From positions 1 through 21,352 of the forward strand of contig JACNHM010000364.1 of the NCBI GenBank assembly GCA_014383605.1: 21,352 bases of DNA. Reading direction: 5' to 3'. The DNA comes from Chloroflexota bacterium. Lineage in GTDB: Bacteria; Chloroflexota; Anaerolineae; UBA3071. Below the pieces are notes generated by a model. That model saw nothing but the letters and a program-made list of their open reading frames with translations, had not been told where the DNA came from and did not search any database. How positions within the stretch are numbered: position 1 is the first letter of the stretch; every line of letters begins with the position of its first letter. A program made the translations under genes and the position numbers. Below are positions 1 through 7,752 of the stretch, in pieces.

Positions 1-889
1 CCGGCGAGCCGTAGGCCGGCCGCCCGCTGCGCAGGTCCATGGCCTGCGGCACGCCTCCGATGCACACCGCAGCCCCCCGCCGCTTGAGCTGGATGATGGC
101 CAGGCCGCTCAGCGCGCCCGCCAGGTAGATGACCAGTGCCGAGGCACCGGTCACAGGAGAGGTGGCGCCCAGCGTGGCACCGCCCAGATAGACGATGGGG
201 ATGTCTCGCTCGGCAGCCCAGAGCACGTTGGCCAGGTCCTCGTCGGTGTGCACCAGCGGTGACTGGAAGGTGACGAAGATGGCGAAGTGGGGCTGTTCGC
301 GAAAAGCCGCCGCGCTGCCGGAGACGGCCACGGCCATCTGGTAGATGTCGGAGACGTGGGCGGCGGAGTAGGCCCAGGGCAGGATTGGCTTGGCGGTGTT
401 GGCCACCATCTCCGCGTACTCGTAGACGGGGGCCAGCGTGGGGGTCACGTCGCTGATCAGCCCCAGGCTCATGACGTAATCAATGTGCTGCAGGGCGTCG
501 CAGACCCGCGCCGTGAGCCCCGGATCGCCGCGGCGAACCTTGCGCCGCTCGCCCGTCTCCGGATCCACGAAATAGGTGCAGGTGGGGCCGGGGCCGAAGT
601 AGACGCGGTCGGGCACGATATGCATCTCGTGTTGGCCGTTCCTGCCCCACAGGGTGAAGGATCGCGGACTGGCGGCGACACCATCTTGGATGACGTGCGG
701 GGGAATGCGCACACGCGTGCCGTCCACCCGTGCGCCGGCAGCGGCCAGCAACTCCCGCGCCTCAGCGTTGCGCACCTCGACGCCGGTGCGGTTCAAACAC
801 TCCAGCGTGGCCTGGTAAAGCTTCTCGATTTGCCGGTCCGACAGAACCCGGAACCGTGGTGTTTGGTGAGCGTGATAGTTGGTATCCAT
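1..889 (-). CDS. MttB-family methyltransferase (MttB-1), C-terminus cut by window edge
   Basis: Reading the minus strand from ATG at 889 gives an uninterrupted frame of about 296 codons running off the left edge. The N-terminus (MDTNYHAHQTPRFRVLSD) and the following pattern, with an RTGVEV stretch, a PPHVIQDGV stretch, a FGPGPTCTYFVDPETGERR stretch and a TSPVTGA stretch, match the start of MttB-family (COG5598) proteins and align with the three other copies here. The family moves a methyl group from a methylamine or betaine to a cognate corrinoid protein in the cytoplasm. The missing part holds the conserved (S/T)DA loop and the IHDVG segment, so the pyrrolysine site cannot be checked. A G-rich Shine-Dalgarno candidate lies about 9 bases before the ATG. 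The substrate is unknown. It is nearest in feel to MttB-3, sharing the QSPRF/QTPRF opening. Seen: frame and motifs; known: family reaction; inferred: non-pyrrolysine type. Confidence 0.88.
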   Translation of the reverse strand, partial: MDTNYHAHQTPRFRVLSDRQIEKLYQATLECLNRTGVEVRNAEARELLAAAGARVDGTRVRIPPHVIQDGVAASPRSFTLWGRNGQHEMHIVPDRVYFGPGPTCTYFVDPETGERRKVRRGDPGLTARVCDALQHIDYVMSLGLISDVTPTLAPVYEYAEMVANTAKPILPWAYSAAHVSDIYQMAVAVSGSAAAFREQPHFAIFVTFQSPLVHTDEDLANVLWAAERDIPIVYLGGATLGATSPVTGASALVIYLAGALSGLAIIQLKRRGAAVCIGGVPQAMDLRSGRPAYGSP

Positions 890-1005
890 ATCCTTTTACA
901 CCCCCTACGACAGGAATAGCAGCCCGATGCCCCACAAAGTTGCCAGGTCATCAATAGCACGTCCGTATAGCCAGCGTGGCTAGGACATAGGTGTCAGCCA
1001 TCAGC

Positions 1006-1088
1006 ACATCGTAGAATCTCTGGATAGCCCAAAAGGGTTAATTTCTCGGTGATTTACCGATGTGCCAAATTTCACGATTCTACGATGT
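1006..1088. repeat. Perfect 13-bp inverted repeat in the 890-1116 intergenic region
   Basis: The arms ACATCGTAGAATC (1006-1018) and GATTCTACGATGT (1076-1088) are perfect reverse complements separated by 57 bases. The interior holds a smaller hairpin with TCGGT/ACCGA arms (1046-1060). A 9-base direct repeat ACATAGGTG occurs at 985 and 1102. The structure lies between the 3' end of the HEPN gene and the start of MttB-1, in AT-richer DNA than the flanking metabolic genes. It has no U-tract, so it is not a classic terminator. It could be a paired regulatory site, a hairpin in the MttB-1 leader, or the end of a small mobile element. Nothing else was recognised in this 227-bp gap. Confidence 0.55.
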
Positions 1089-1116
1089 CTTGATGGACGA
1101 CACATAGGTGATACGA

Positions 1117-2454
1117 TCATAGATTCCGGTTGTCTGGTTGTGAGATGAAGTCAATAACCCTCCGTTGAGTTTCTATTTCGGCGTTATTGAGGGTTACACA
1201 CCTGTAGTATACTTCAAGACTCCTCCGATCGGGAAGGTCATCGAGTTTGGTGAGCAATGCATCGATCACCCGGTCAACAACAGATTTCAGTAGATTCACC
1301 TGGTGCAGCCCTTCCTCAGGGAACTTCCCAAGGTGTACAAGTTCATTTCTGGTTCGCTTCAGGCATTCCAGCAGTTGTTTTAGCAATAGATCTGTTTTGC
1401 CTCCCGTAATCAAGTTGTAAGTGCGAGCTATGACCTTGCGCATGTTGATGATGTCCGTCTGGCTTTGGAGTGCCGCTATCTCTAGTATCTGCCAAAAGAA
1501 CAGAAATGCACTCTGCCAATCAGGAGTATCCAACCCTTGTCCATACTTGCACAGGATGTCTACAAGCATGTCCCGGGTACTCTGTCCATCTTTCTGCCAT
1601 GATGTCAGACGCGAAAGCAACTCAGCGGCTCTCTCTACGTCTTTGGGCGTAATCTGGTGCCTTGAGTAGCGATACCGTCCAACGGTGAAGTATAGAGGTT
1701 CTTGGAAGCTTTTGTCAGATGCAAAGGCACCAAGTACAGGAGAAGGAAGAAGTTTGCCCAAGGGTTTGGATCTGCCTCCTTGGTATTGGGTCATGCCATA
1801 AATCTGCTGCATATTAAGCAGAGCGCGTAGTGTGTCGAAGGCCAGTTCCGCCTGACCAACCGCCTCTCTGAGCGAGTAAGCCTGAACCTCGCACAGCGCT
1901 GGGGTGAAGTCGAAGTACCTCAGTAGTGTCTTGTTGTCTTCATACCGTACGACCAGGTTGCTCATGCCGTCACCAATCTCCAGGCTCCTCCAATTGTCAA
2001 GCAATCTCTGCAATTGCGAGCCAAACTCCTCACGTAGCGAAGCCCATGTACAGATTCGTAGAACAGTCCCTCCAATATCAAAAGACCTATGATCCCTAAA
2101 AGCTGTATCATTGCTGTTCAGTAGCATCAACACTGTGTATGTTGCTTCGTCACGAAGATGCCGCTTGGCCTCAACCGCCAAAGCGCGTCTGAACATTGGC
2201 AATGTGTGCCTCTTGTACGTGCCGAGCCGAAATAGCGCCTTGTTGATTATAGCTCTATTGGTGTGACCATGTGAAATGGCCTTGATTGTAACATTGTCTG
2301 AGAGGATTTCAGAACATACATAGAACTTGAAGCCCATGGGGAAGGTGACACGACCGTTCTCGTCCAGTGCCATGTTCTCCGTCATCCTATCAAGGCACTG
2401 CTGCACTACTTTGGGGCTCCGGATCTCAATGTTTACTTGCCGAGAATCGTCCAT
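1117..2454 (-). CDS. HEPN-domain protein of unknown function (lower-GC gene)
   Basis: The protein has 445 residues from the ATG at 2454; an in-frame ATG 60 bases upstream is possible, but an AGGAG sits 11 bases before the internal one. I do not recognise the N-terminal two thirds. Near the C-terminus (about residues 369-374) is RNELVH, the RX4H motif of HEPN domains (Apea-like type), within a helical stretch that follows a region rich in Leu and Arg. HEPN domains with this motif are often RNases or nucleic-acid binding modules in toxin-antitoxin, abortive-infection and phage-defence proteins. No partner toxin, nucleotidyltransferase or methylase is visible beside it. Codon use and base composition (about half GC) differ clearly from the GC-rich neighbours, which suggests recent acquisition. 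The gene ends in TGA and starts 63 bases after the end of the ammonia-lyase gene. Function is open; the HEPN assignment rests on one motif plus its context. Confidence 0.6.
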   Translation of the reverse strand: MDDSRQVNIEIRSPKVVQQCLDRMTENMALDENGRVTFPMGFKFYVCSEILSDNVTIKAISHGHTNRAIINKALFRLGTYKRHTLPMFRRALAVEAKRHLRDEATYTVLMLLNSNDTAFRDHRSFDIGGTVLRICTWASLREEFGSQLQRLLDNWRSLEIGDGMSNLVVRYEDNKTLLRYFDFTPALCEVQAYSLREAVGQAELAFDTLRALLNMQQIYGMTQYQGGRSKPLGKLLPSPVLGAFASDKSFQEPLYFTVGRYRYSRHQITPKDVERAAELLSRLTSWQKDGQSTRDMLVDILCKYGQGLDTPDWQSAFLFFWQILEIAALQSQTDIINMRKVIARTYNLITGGKTDLLLKQLLECLKRTRNELVHLGKFPEEGLHQVNLLKSVVDRVIDALLTKLDDLPDRRSLEVYYRCVTLNNAEIETQRRVIDFISQPDNRNL

Positions 2455-2517
2455 AACGCCAGGAACTCCTCTGTGAACATAAGGCATGTTGCGCAGTGGC
2501 ACAGCACGCAACACGCA

Positions 2518-3891
2518 CTACGCACCATGTATCTGAGCCAAGGTGCGGATCATTTCGTTTTGCACCAGCGAGATGGCTTCGTCCACCCCCATGCCCGGTT
2601 TGGCCATGATGATGTCCGGACGGGTGGCCAGGGCCACGTGCACGGCCACCCGCGCCGCGCGGTCGGTCTCGGCGCAACTGCCGCCCAGGAAGGCTCCCAC
2701 GCCACCAGCCCTGCAGGCCAGCACCGCCGCCACCGAGTTGTGCACGCTGCCCAGATCGGGCATCTTGATCTGGACCATGTCGGCGGCTTGCGCTTCCACG
2801 AAGGCACGGATGTCCTGCAGCGTGTTGGCCCACTCGTCGGCGACGAGTTGCACGCTCATCTTTCGGTGGCGAACGTAGTCACGCAGCGTCTTCATGGCTG
2901 CGATCTGGGCCTGGCGGCTGTCCATGAGCACCGGGCATTCCACCCGCAGGGGGTAAGGATGCACCGCCTGTTGCAGAGCGTACAGTTGCCCCAGAACGCG
3001 GCCCAGGTTGTTGTCGTAGATCTGCCCCAGCGCGCCATGCACGTCCAGGTGGATGGTCGGGCGATACTCACCGCCGCCCAGTTCCTGGATGCGCGCCTTG
3101 AGCCAGCGGGCGTATCGCGTCAGCACGACGCCATCCTCGCCCAGTTGCTCCGGGATGTTGTCCACCAGGGAGTGGGGCAGTGAGGCCACGCGACGGGCGA
3201 TCATCTTGTCCGCGCCGGCGTAGCGGTCGGCACCGCATTGGGCGTGGATGGGCACTGGAGTGTCGGGCAGCGGCAGGTTCCACTCCTCGGCGATGACCTC
3301 GGCCATGGTCACGCCGCGGGTCAGGGACACTGCTTTCAGCAAAGCCTGGCTGACGCCGTAGCGCACGGCGCTGTGCAGGCGACGCTCGACGGTGACCCGC
3401 TCAGGCTCCTGTTCCTGACTCGCTTGCAGTGCGCGGGCCGGCGCGGTCAACAGGTCGCGCCGGGACAATCCTTTTCGCTGACCGTCAGCTTCGGAGGGGA
3501 GACGCGGACGGACAATCTCCACCGCCTCGGTCAGTGCATCCACTTCGCTGGCCAGATGGCGAAAGCTGGTGATCTCGCGGCCCTGCAGCAGTGGGGCCAC
3601 GGTGCGCTGAATTGTCGCCAAGCCGGCTTCGCTGCGGAACACCGCATCGCGGCCGGCCTTGCCGCTGAATTCCACGGCCACGCAGTCGCCCCAGGCCACC
3701 TGCCCTGTACTCAGCACCAGGCCCACGGAGACCGCTTCGGCCACCTCCCGCACGCGGCGGAAGCCGGGCGTGACGGGAGCGGCCGTGTACCTCTCGGCGG
3801 TGCCCATGGCGCAGGCCTGCAGGGCGGCCAGGTCGTCGAAATAGTAGGCGCCCACGGCGGGCACGGCCAGAATGCGGGTAATGCGGGCCAT
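2518..3891 (-). CDS. Methylaspartate ammonia-lyase homologue (enolase superfamily)
   Basis: The protein has 457 residues. Methylaspartate ammonia-lyase (MAL) removes ammonia from L-threo-3-methylaspartate to give mesaconate in the methylaspartate route of glutamate fermentation. The enzyme's hallmarks are present: His240 in LPHSLVDN (catalytic acid/base), metal ligands Asp283 in HLDVHG, Glu318 in RVECP and Asp352 in VADEW, and catalytic Lys376 in VQIKMPDLG, then a GGSCAETDR stretch and KPGMGVDE near the C-terminus. It is longer than the usual roughly 413 residues, mainly because of an extra segment at about residues 127-165 before the RYGVSQALL helix. It starts 6 bases after the Fe-S gene stop, so they are probably co-transcribed. 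No glutamate mutase subunit is in the window, so a role on another aspartate-like or N-methylated substrate is possible. Stop codon TAG. Family membership is firm; exact substrate is not. Confidence 0.88.
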   Translation of the reverse strand: MARITRILAVPAVGAYYFDDLAALQACAMGTAERYTAAPVTPGFRRVREVAEAVSVGLVLSTGQVAWGDCVAVEFSGKAGRDAVFRSEAGLATIQRTVAPLLQGREITSFRHLASEVDALTEAVEIVRPRLPSEADGQRKGLSRRDLLTAPARALQASQEQEPERVTVERRLHSAVRYGVSQALLKAVSLTRGVTMAEVIAEEWNLPLPDTPVPIHAQCGADRYAGADKMIARRVASLPHSLVDNIPEQLGEDGVVLTRYARWLKARIQELGGGEYRPTIHLDVHGALGQIYDNNLGRVLGQLYALQQAVHPYPLRVECPVLMDSRQAQIAAMKTLRDYVRHRKMSVQLVADEWANTLQDIRAFVEAQAADMVQIKMPDLGSVHNSVAAVLACRAGGVGAFLGGSCAETDRAARVAVHVALATRPDIIMAKPGMGVDEAISLVQNEMIRTLAQIHGA

Positions 3892-3897
3892 GTCGTC

Positions 3898-4905
3898 TCA
3901 CACCCTCACGTCTTGGGCGCAGGCCAGCATCTCGATGGCGACTGTCGGGCAGGTATTGGCGCACAGGCCGCAGCCCCAGCACCTGTCCGGATCGAAGAGG
4001 ATGCTTCGCCTCGCCTCGCCGTCTCTCCCCGCCACAGGATCGCCGTGGTAGAAGGCGGCAAAGTGGCAGCGCTGGACACACGCACCGCAGAGAGTGCACC
4101 GTTCGGGGTCATGCACGGCGATGTAGCGGCTCTGGGGCCACACTCCCTTGCTGCCCAGCTCCATCGCCGCCCGGAAGGGGTAGCAATCGCAGGCGCAGCA
4201 ATTGCAGATGGCATGAAGGCCTCGCGTCTGCCACTCGCTGTCGGCAGTGTGCATCAGCCCCTTCCTGTCCGCCCAGCGAACCAGTTCCTTGGCCTCCTCC
4301 TTGCTCAGTGGGTTGCCGTAGCCTCGGTCAAGGGCTTCCAGAGCCCCTTCGTCAAGCCAGATGCAGGTATTCACGGGGCGGTCGCAATTCTGCCCCAGGC
4401 GGCGACAATCGCAAGGCTGAACGACGATGTGGGAGGCCGCCTCGATCATCTCTTCCACCTCGTCCAGCAACAGGACCGTGTCGTTCGGCAGGTCGCCTTG
4501 CGTCGCCAGCCCCTGCATCTTTCGCGCCACGCTGGGCCGGTGACTGGCGATGAACTCGTCCAGGAAGCGGCGGTCAATAGCCTGGCGGGCCTGCGGCGGG
4601 AGGTCGTCCCAGCGCCCATACTTCGCGAAGTGATCCAGGCAAGCGCCGAAGTCTGCCGGGGTGTAGGTCGTCACGCCAACCACTTCTGTCTTGTTTACGA
4701 TGCAACGAGAGGTGCATCGCTGCAGCAGGTCGGCTGCCTGCTCGAAGTCTATCGCCAGTCGCTGGGTGGCCTGCTCTACCGTGATGGCAGCGCCCTTCAT
4801 GGCGACGACGAGCTGCATGTCCTGCTCGTCAACCATCATGTGCAGATAGGGCCGTGCCTCTTCCCAAACCCCGAAGACAGCCACGAATTCTTGCCGGAGG
4901 GTCAT
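3898..4905 (-). CDS. Multi-cluster 4Fe-4S ferredoxin-type protein
   Basis: A 335-residue cytoplasmic protein with no signal peptide or membrane helix. The C-terminus carries two classic [4Fe-4S] motifs: Cys270, 273, 276 and 280 (CTLCGACVQRC), and Cys309, 312, 315 and 319 (CWGCGLCANTCP). Upstream are two more Cys arrays: Cys165, 167, 174 and 181 (CDCR then CxxxxxxC), and Cys234, 236, 237, 239 and 241 (CNCCACDC), which could bind further metal clusters. The first 150 residues are helical and resemble a winged-helix-like region, with no obvious partner. It probably carries electrons. In this setting one reasonable guess is reductive activation of a corrinoid methyltransferase system, as RamA does, but it is not RamA-like in layout. 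It sits between the PLP enzyme (31-base gap) and the ammonia-lyase gene (6-base gap), all in one direction. Start chosen at ATG 4905 with a GAGG 9-10 bases upstream. Confidence 0.82.
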   Translation of the reverse strand: MTLRQEFVAVFGVWEEARPYLHMMVDEQDMQLVVAMKGAAITVEQATQRLAIDFEQAADLLQRCTSRCIVNKTEVVGVTTYTPADFGACLDHFAKYGRWDDLPPQARQAIDRRFLDEFIASHRPSVARKMQGLATQGDLPNDTVLLLDEVEEMIEAASHIVVQPCDCRRLGQNCDRPVNTCIWLDEGALEALDRGYGNPLSKEEAKELVRWADRKGLMHTADSEWQTRGLHAICNCCACDCYPFRAAMELGSKGVWPQSRYIAVHDPERCTLCGACVQRCHFAAFYHGDPVAGRDGEARRSILFDPDRCWGCGLCANTCPTVAIEMLACAQDVRV

Positions 4906-4936
4906 TCTGTCAGACCTCAGCTTGCGTCGCCGGTGG

Positions 4937-6181
4937 TCATAGTCTCGCCAGGGCCTGATCCAGGTCGGCGATGATGTCCCGCGGGTTCTCCAGGCCGACG
5001 GAGAGGCGGATCAGCCCATCATCTATGCCGGCGGCGGCGCGCTCCTCCGGTGTCATGTGCTCGTGGGTGATCGTCGCCGGATGCATGCAGATGGTGCGGC
5101 TGGTGCCGAAGGTCACGGCGTGGACGACGAGTTGCAGGTTGTCCATGACCACCGCCGCGCCGGCCATTCCTCCCGGCACCACGAACGAGAGCAGTCCGCT
5201 GTTGCCCCTCATCTGCTGCCGTGCCAGGTCGTGCTGCGGGTGATCCGGCAGACCGGGGTAGTTGACGTGCCGCACCTGGGGGTGGCTGGCCAGAAACTCC
5301 GCCGCGCTCTGCGCGTTGGCGCTGTGCCGCTCCATGCGCAGCGACAGCGTCTCCAGGAACTGCAGCGTCAGCCAGGCCTCGAAGGGCTGCAGGATAGCGC
5401 CGACGAACTCGGTGGTGTTCCAGCGGATGTCCTCCACCAGCGCTTCCGGCCCGACCACCGCGCCGCCGAGCACGCTGGCGTTGCCGCAGAGGAACTTGGT
5501 GATGGACAGCAGGATGATGTCCGCGCCCAGCGCCAGCGGTTTCTGCAGCGCGGCGGTGGCGATGGTGTTGTCCACCATCAGCGGCACGCCGCGGGCGTGG
5601 GCCACATCGGCCACGGCGGCGATGTCGGTGACGAAGAGGCAGGGGTTGCTGGGCGTCTCCACCCACACCAGGCGGGTGCGCTCGTCTATCTCGCCATCCC
5701 AGGATCGCGGATCACCGGGGTCTTGGACGAAGCGGAACTCCACGCTGCAGCGCTCAGGAAAGATGGTGGCCGCCTGCTTGTAGCCTTCGCCGAAGATGTT
5801 CAGGCTGGTGACCACGTTGTCGCCGGGGCGGGCCAGCGTGAAAACCAGGTTGAACAGCGCCTGCGACCCCGAGCTGGCGCTGACGGCGGCTTCCCCGCCC
5901 TCCAGCGAGGCCAGTCGCGCCTCCAGCACGCTGACGGTCGGCGTCTTGCTGCGCCCGTAGATGTAGTCCGGAAACCTGTCGAAGCGCTCGTAGGGATAGG
6001 TCATGGACTGCACGATGGGCGGCACGAAGGCCCGGAATGCCTCTATGTCCTTAAGCGGGTTGAAGCCGGCGTGCAGCGCCCGCGTGTCGAACCCCAGATG
6101 CGCGTCCGGGCGAAGGTGCGGCTCTGCCTCGGGGTCATACATCCATGGCTCGCGCATGAAAAACGGCTTTTCGTCGTGCAT
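4937..6181 (-). CDS. Cys/Met metabolism PLP-dependent enzyme (gamma-lyase / sulfhydrylase family)
   Basis: The protein has 414 residues from ATG 6181, chosen over an upstream in-frame start because GGAGG lies 8 bases before it. The fold is the Cys/Met metabolism PLP family: SASSGSQALFNL phosphate-binding region near residue 101, ETPSNP near 175, Asp204 in MVDNT (contacts the PLP ring nitrogen), and Lys229 in LLSITKFLCGN as the Schiff-base lysine. Such enzymes include methionine gamma-lyase, cystathionine gamma-synthase/lyase and O-acetylhomoserine sulfhydrylase, all making or breaking C-gamma or C-beta bonds to sulfur. Sequence alone does not decide among them. The first 27 residues (acidic, Trp/Pro-containing) extend the usual N-terminus. 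The start lies 4 bases after the MttB-2 stop, and its Shine-Dalgarno sits inside the end of MttB-2, so the two are likely translationally coupled. That pairing hints that the substrate chain may combine methyl and sulfur chemistry (inference). Confidence 0.88.
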   Translation of the reverse strand: MHDEKPFFMREPWMYDPEAEPHLRPDAHLGFDTRALHAGFNPLKDIEAFRAFVPPIVQSMTYPYERFDRFPDYIYGRSKTPTVSVLEARLASLEGGEAAVSASSGSQALFNLVFTLARPGDNVVTSLNIFGEGYKQAATIFPERCSVEFRFVQDPGDPRSWDGEIDERTRLVWVETPSNPCLFVTDIAAVADVAHARGVPLMVDNTIATAALQKPLALGADIILLSITKFLCGNASVLGGAVVGPEALVEDIRWNTTEFVGAILQPFEAWLTLQFLETLSLRMERHSANAQSAAEFLASHPQVRHVNYPGLPDHPQHDLARQQMRGNSGLLSFVVPGGMAGAAVVMDNLQLVVHAVTFGTSRTICMHPATITHEHMTPEERAAAGIDDGLIRLSVGLENPRDIIADLDQALARL

Positions 6182-6185
6182 CTCT

Positions 6186-7631
6186 CTAACCTCCAACCCG
6201 CTCTTGTTCCCGCGCCACAACTTTTCTGATGTCCCGCTGCACGTCGGCGGGGAGCGGTTCCGGCTGGTGGCTGGCCAGGATCTCGTCCACCTGCTGGGCC
6301 GCCCGTTGTTCCATCGTCGTCGCGCCGCGCTCGGTCCATTGCGAATGGGTACCCTTGTCCGCCAACCTGGAGTAGTAGGGCTCTCGGAAGTGTCTCAGGG
6401 TGTGTGCGTGGCTCAGGTAGTCGCCTGTCGGCCCTAGCTCGTCCACGACGTCCAGGGCCAGCGTCTCCTCGTTGACCGGCACGCCCGCCGTGGCCGCCCG
6501 CAGCCAGCCGATCAGATCGTTGGCGATGGCGATCAGGGCCAGCGACCCCTGCATGCCCGAATCCATGAAGCCGACGTCGTGGACGATGTTGGCGCCGTGG
6601 AACAGCGCCGTGAACAGGCTCAGGGCCACCTCGGCGCCGCACTGCTGATCCAGCACCTTGGCATCGGTGCAGCCGCCCAGGCCGAAGACGGGCAGGCCGT
6701 AGTACTTGCCCATCTCGGTGGGCACGCCTTGTTCGTCGGCCAGGACGTAGTTGCCGACCATCGTCTTCAGGTTGTAGGGGCCGCCGTTCCAGCCGGGCAC
6801 GGCCACGGGGGTGCCTTGGCGCACCAGTTGGGCCAGCACGATGCCCAGCAGGGTGCCGGCGTTCATGGAGGCCATGCAGCCGGCCGTGGTCGCCGGCGAG
6901 TTGACGCCGCCGGCGTTGAGCGGGATGTACAGGAGCGGTAACCCCTTCTCGGCCAGGTACATGCACTTTTGCAGGGCCTCGGCGTTGGCCACCAGCCCCG
7001 AGGTGACGTTGATGTAGCAGACGGCGAAGGGGCGCTGCTGAAAGGCTTCGGCGCCCCCGGCCACGACCTCGCACATCTCCACCGCCGCCACGCAGCCGGC
7101 GAAATCGGGCGTGACGAAGACGATGGGCTTGGTCGTGCGGTTCAGCATGACCTCCATCTGGTAGCGGTCGTAGACGCGCTGATCCACGTCCTCGGGCAGG
7201 AAAGCGGACATGACGAACTCGATCTCGGGCAGCGCGTCCATCAGGGTCGCTGCCTCTTCGACGTCCTTCAGCACCGCCCGGCGGCGCTGGCCGCTGCGGT
7301 GGTCCAGCACATTCAGACAGTCGGAGCCGCCGCCGTAGTAGGTGTTGTAGCCCCAGGCGCGGATGGCCACCCGGCCGTGCCGGTCGTACAGGGTCATCCG
7401 CTTGGGCGTCACGGCCAGGGCCTTCTCCACCATGTGCTCGGGGATGCGGATGCGCAGGCCGTCCGCTTTGGCTCCGCCTTTGACCAGCAACTGGCGAGCC
7501 TGTTCGTCGTGTACATCCACGCCCACGCGTTCTAGGATTTCCAGGGAGGCCATGTGGATTCTCTCGCGCTCCTGCTGCCCCAGCCGGGCGTAGTAGGCAC
7601 TGGTTTTGCTCGTGCCATGTGTTTCAATCAT
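6186..7631 (-). CDS. MttB-family methyltransferase (MttB-2), non-pyrrolysine
   Basis: A complete 481-residue MttB-family (COG5598) protein. It shows the family landmarks: YYGGGSDCLNVLD near residue 100, TKPIVFVTPD near 165, GGCTDAKVLDQQ near 325 and HGANIVHDVGFMDSG near 350. Known relatives either carry pyrrolysine (trimethylamine) or lack it (glycine betaine, proline betaine, carnitine or gamma-butyrobetaine demethylases). Here the frame has no internal TAG and ends in TAG at normal family length, so it is the non-pyrrolysine type. The protein would pass a methyl group to a corrinoid protein that is not in the window. It heads a module with the PLP enzyme, the Fe-S protein and the ammonia-lyase homologue. 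It starts after a 183-base gap holding a strong hairpin, and the ribosome binding site (AGGGA) is weak. The substrate cannot be read from sequence. Confidence 0.92.
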   Translation of the reverse strand: MIETHGTSKTSAYYARLGQQERERIHMASLEILERVGVDVHDEQARQLLVKGGAKADGLRIRIPEHMVEKALAVTPKRMTLYDRHGRVAIRAWGYNTYYGGGSDCLNVLDHRSGQRRRAVLKDVEEAATLMDALPEIEFVMSAFLPEDVDQRVYDRYQMEVMLNRTTKPIVFVTPDFAGCVAAVEMCEVVAGGAEAFQQRPFAVCYINVTSGLVANAEALQKCMYLAEKGLPLLYIPLNAGGVNSPATTAGCMASMNAGTLLGIVLAQLVRQGTPVAVPGWNGGPYNLKTMVGNYVLADEQGVPTEMGKYYGLPVFGLGGCTDAKVLDQQCGAEVALSLFTALFHGANIVHDVGFMDSGMQGSLALIAIANDLIGWLRAATAGVPVNEETLALDVVDELGPTGDYLSHAHTLRHFREPYYSRLADKGTHSQWTERGATTMEQRAAQQVDEILASHQPEPLPADVQRDIRKVVAREQERVGG

Positions 7632-7752
7632 CTGCTTCCCTAGATTTTCCCAATCAATTCACCGGGGCACCTGCCCCTGAAGGGTATGCACCAGACGGCC
7701 GGTGTCTAAGTCCCCACCCGACACCATGCTGCTGGTTCATCGCACAGAGTAA

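Noticed and set aside
2486..2526. Run of ACGCA-like repeats between the HEPN and ammonia-lyase genes
   Set aside because: It is short and irregular and spans the ammonia-lyase stop codon; it does not match the inverted repeat on the other side of the HEPN gene, so it does not define an element border.
3238..4974. Plus-strand open frame of 578 codons
   Set aside because: It runs antisense to the ammonia-lyase and Fe-S genes, whose proteins carry clear catalytic motifs. The antisense frame is rich in His, Gly and Ala with no domain pattern, as expected from GC-rich coding DNA.
5972..5985. CCTGTCGAAGCGCT, identical to part of the repeat in MttB-3
   Set aside because: In the PLP gene it encodes a stretch (ERFDRF) that fits the protein family without any insertion, so the match is probably chance.
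6186..6188. TAG at the end of MttB-2 as a possible pyrrolysine codon
   Set aside because: The protein is already full family length at this TAG, the family's pyrrolysine lies well inside the protein, and the next gene's start follows 4 bases later.
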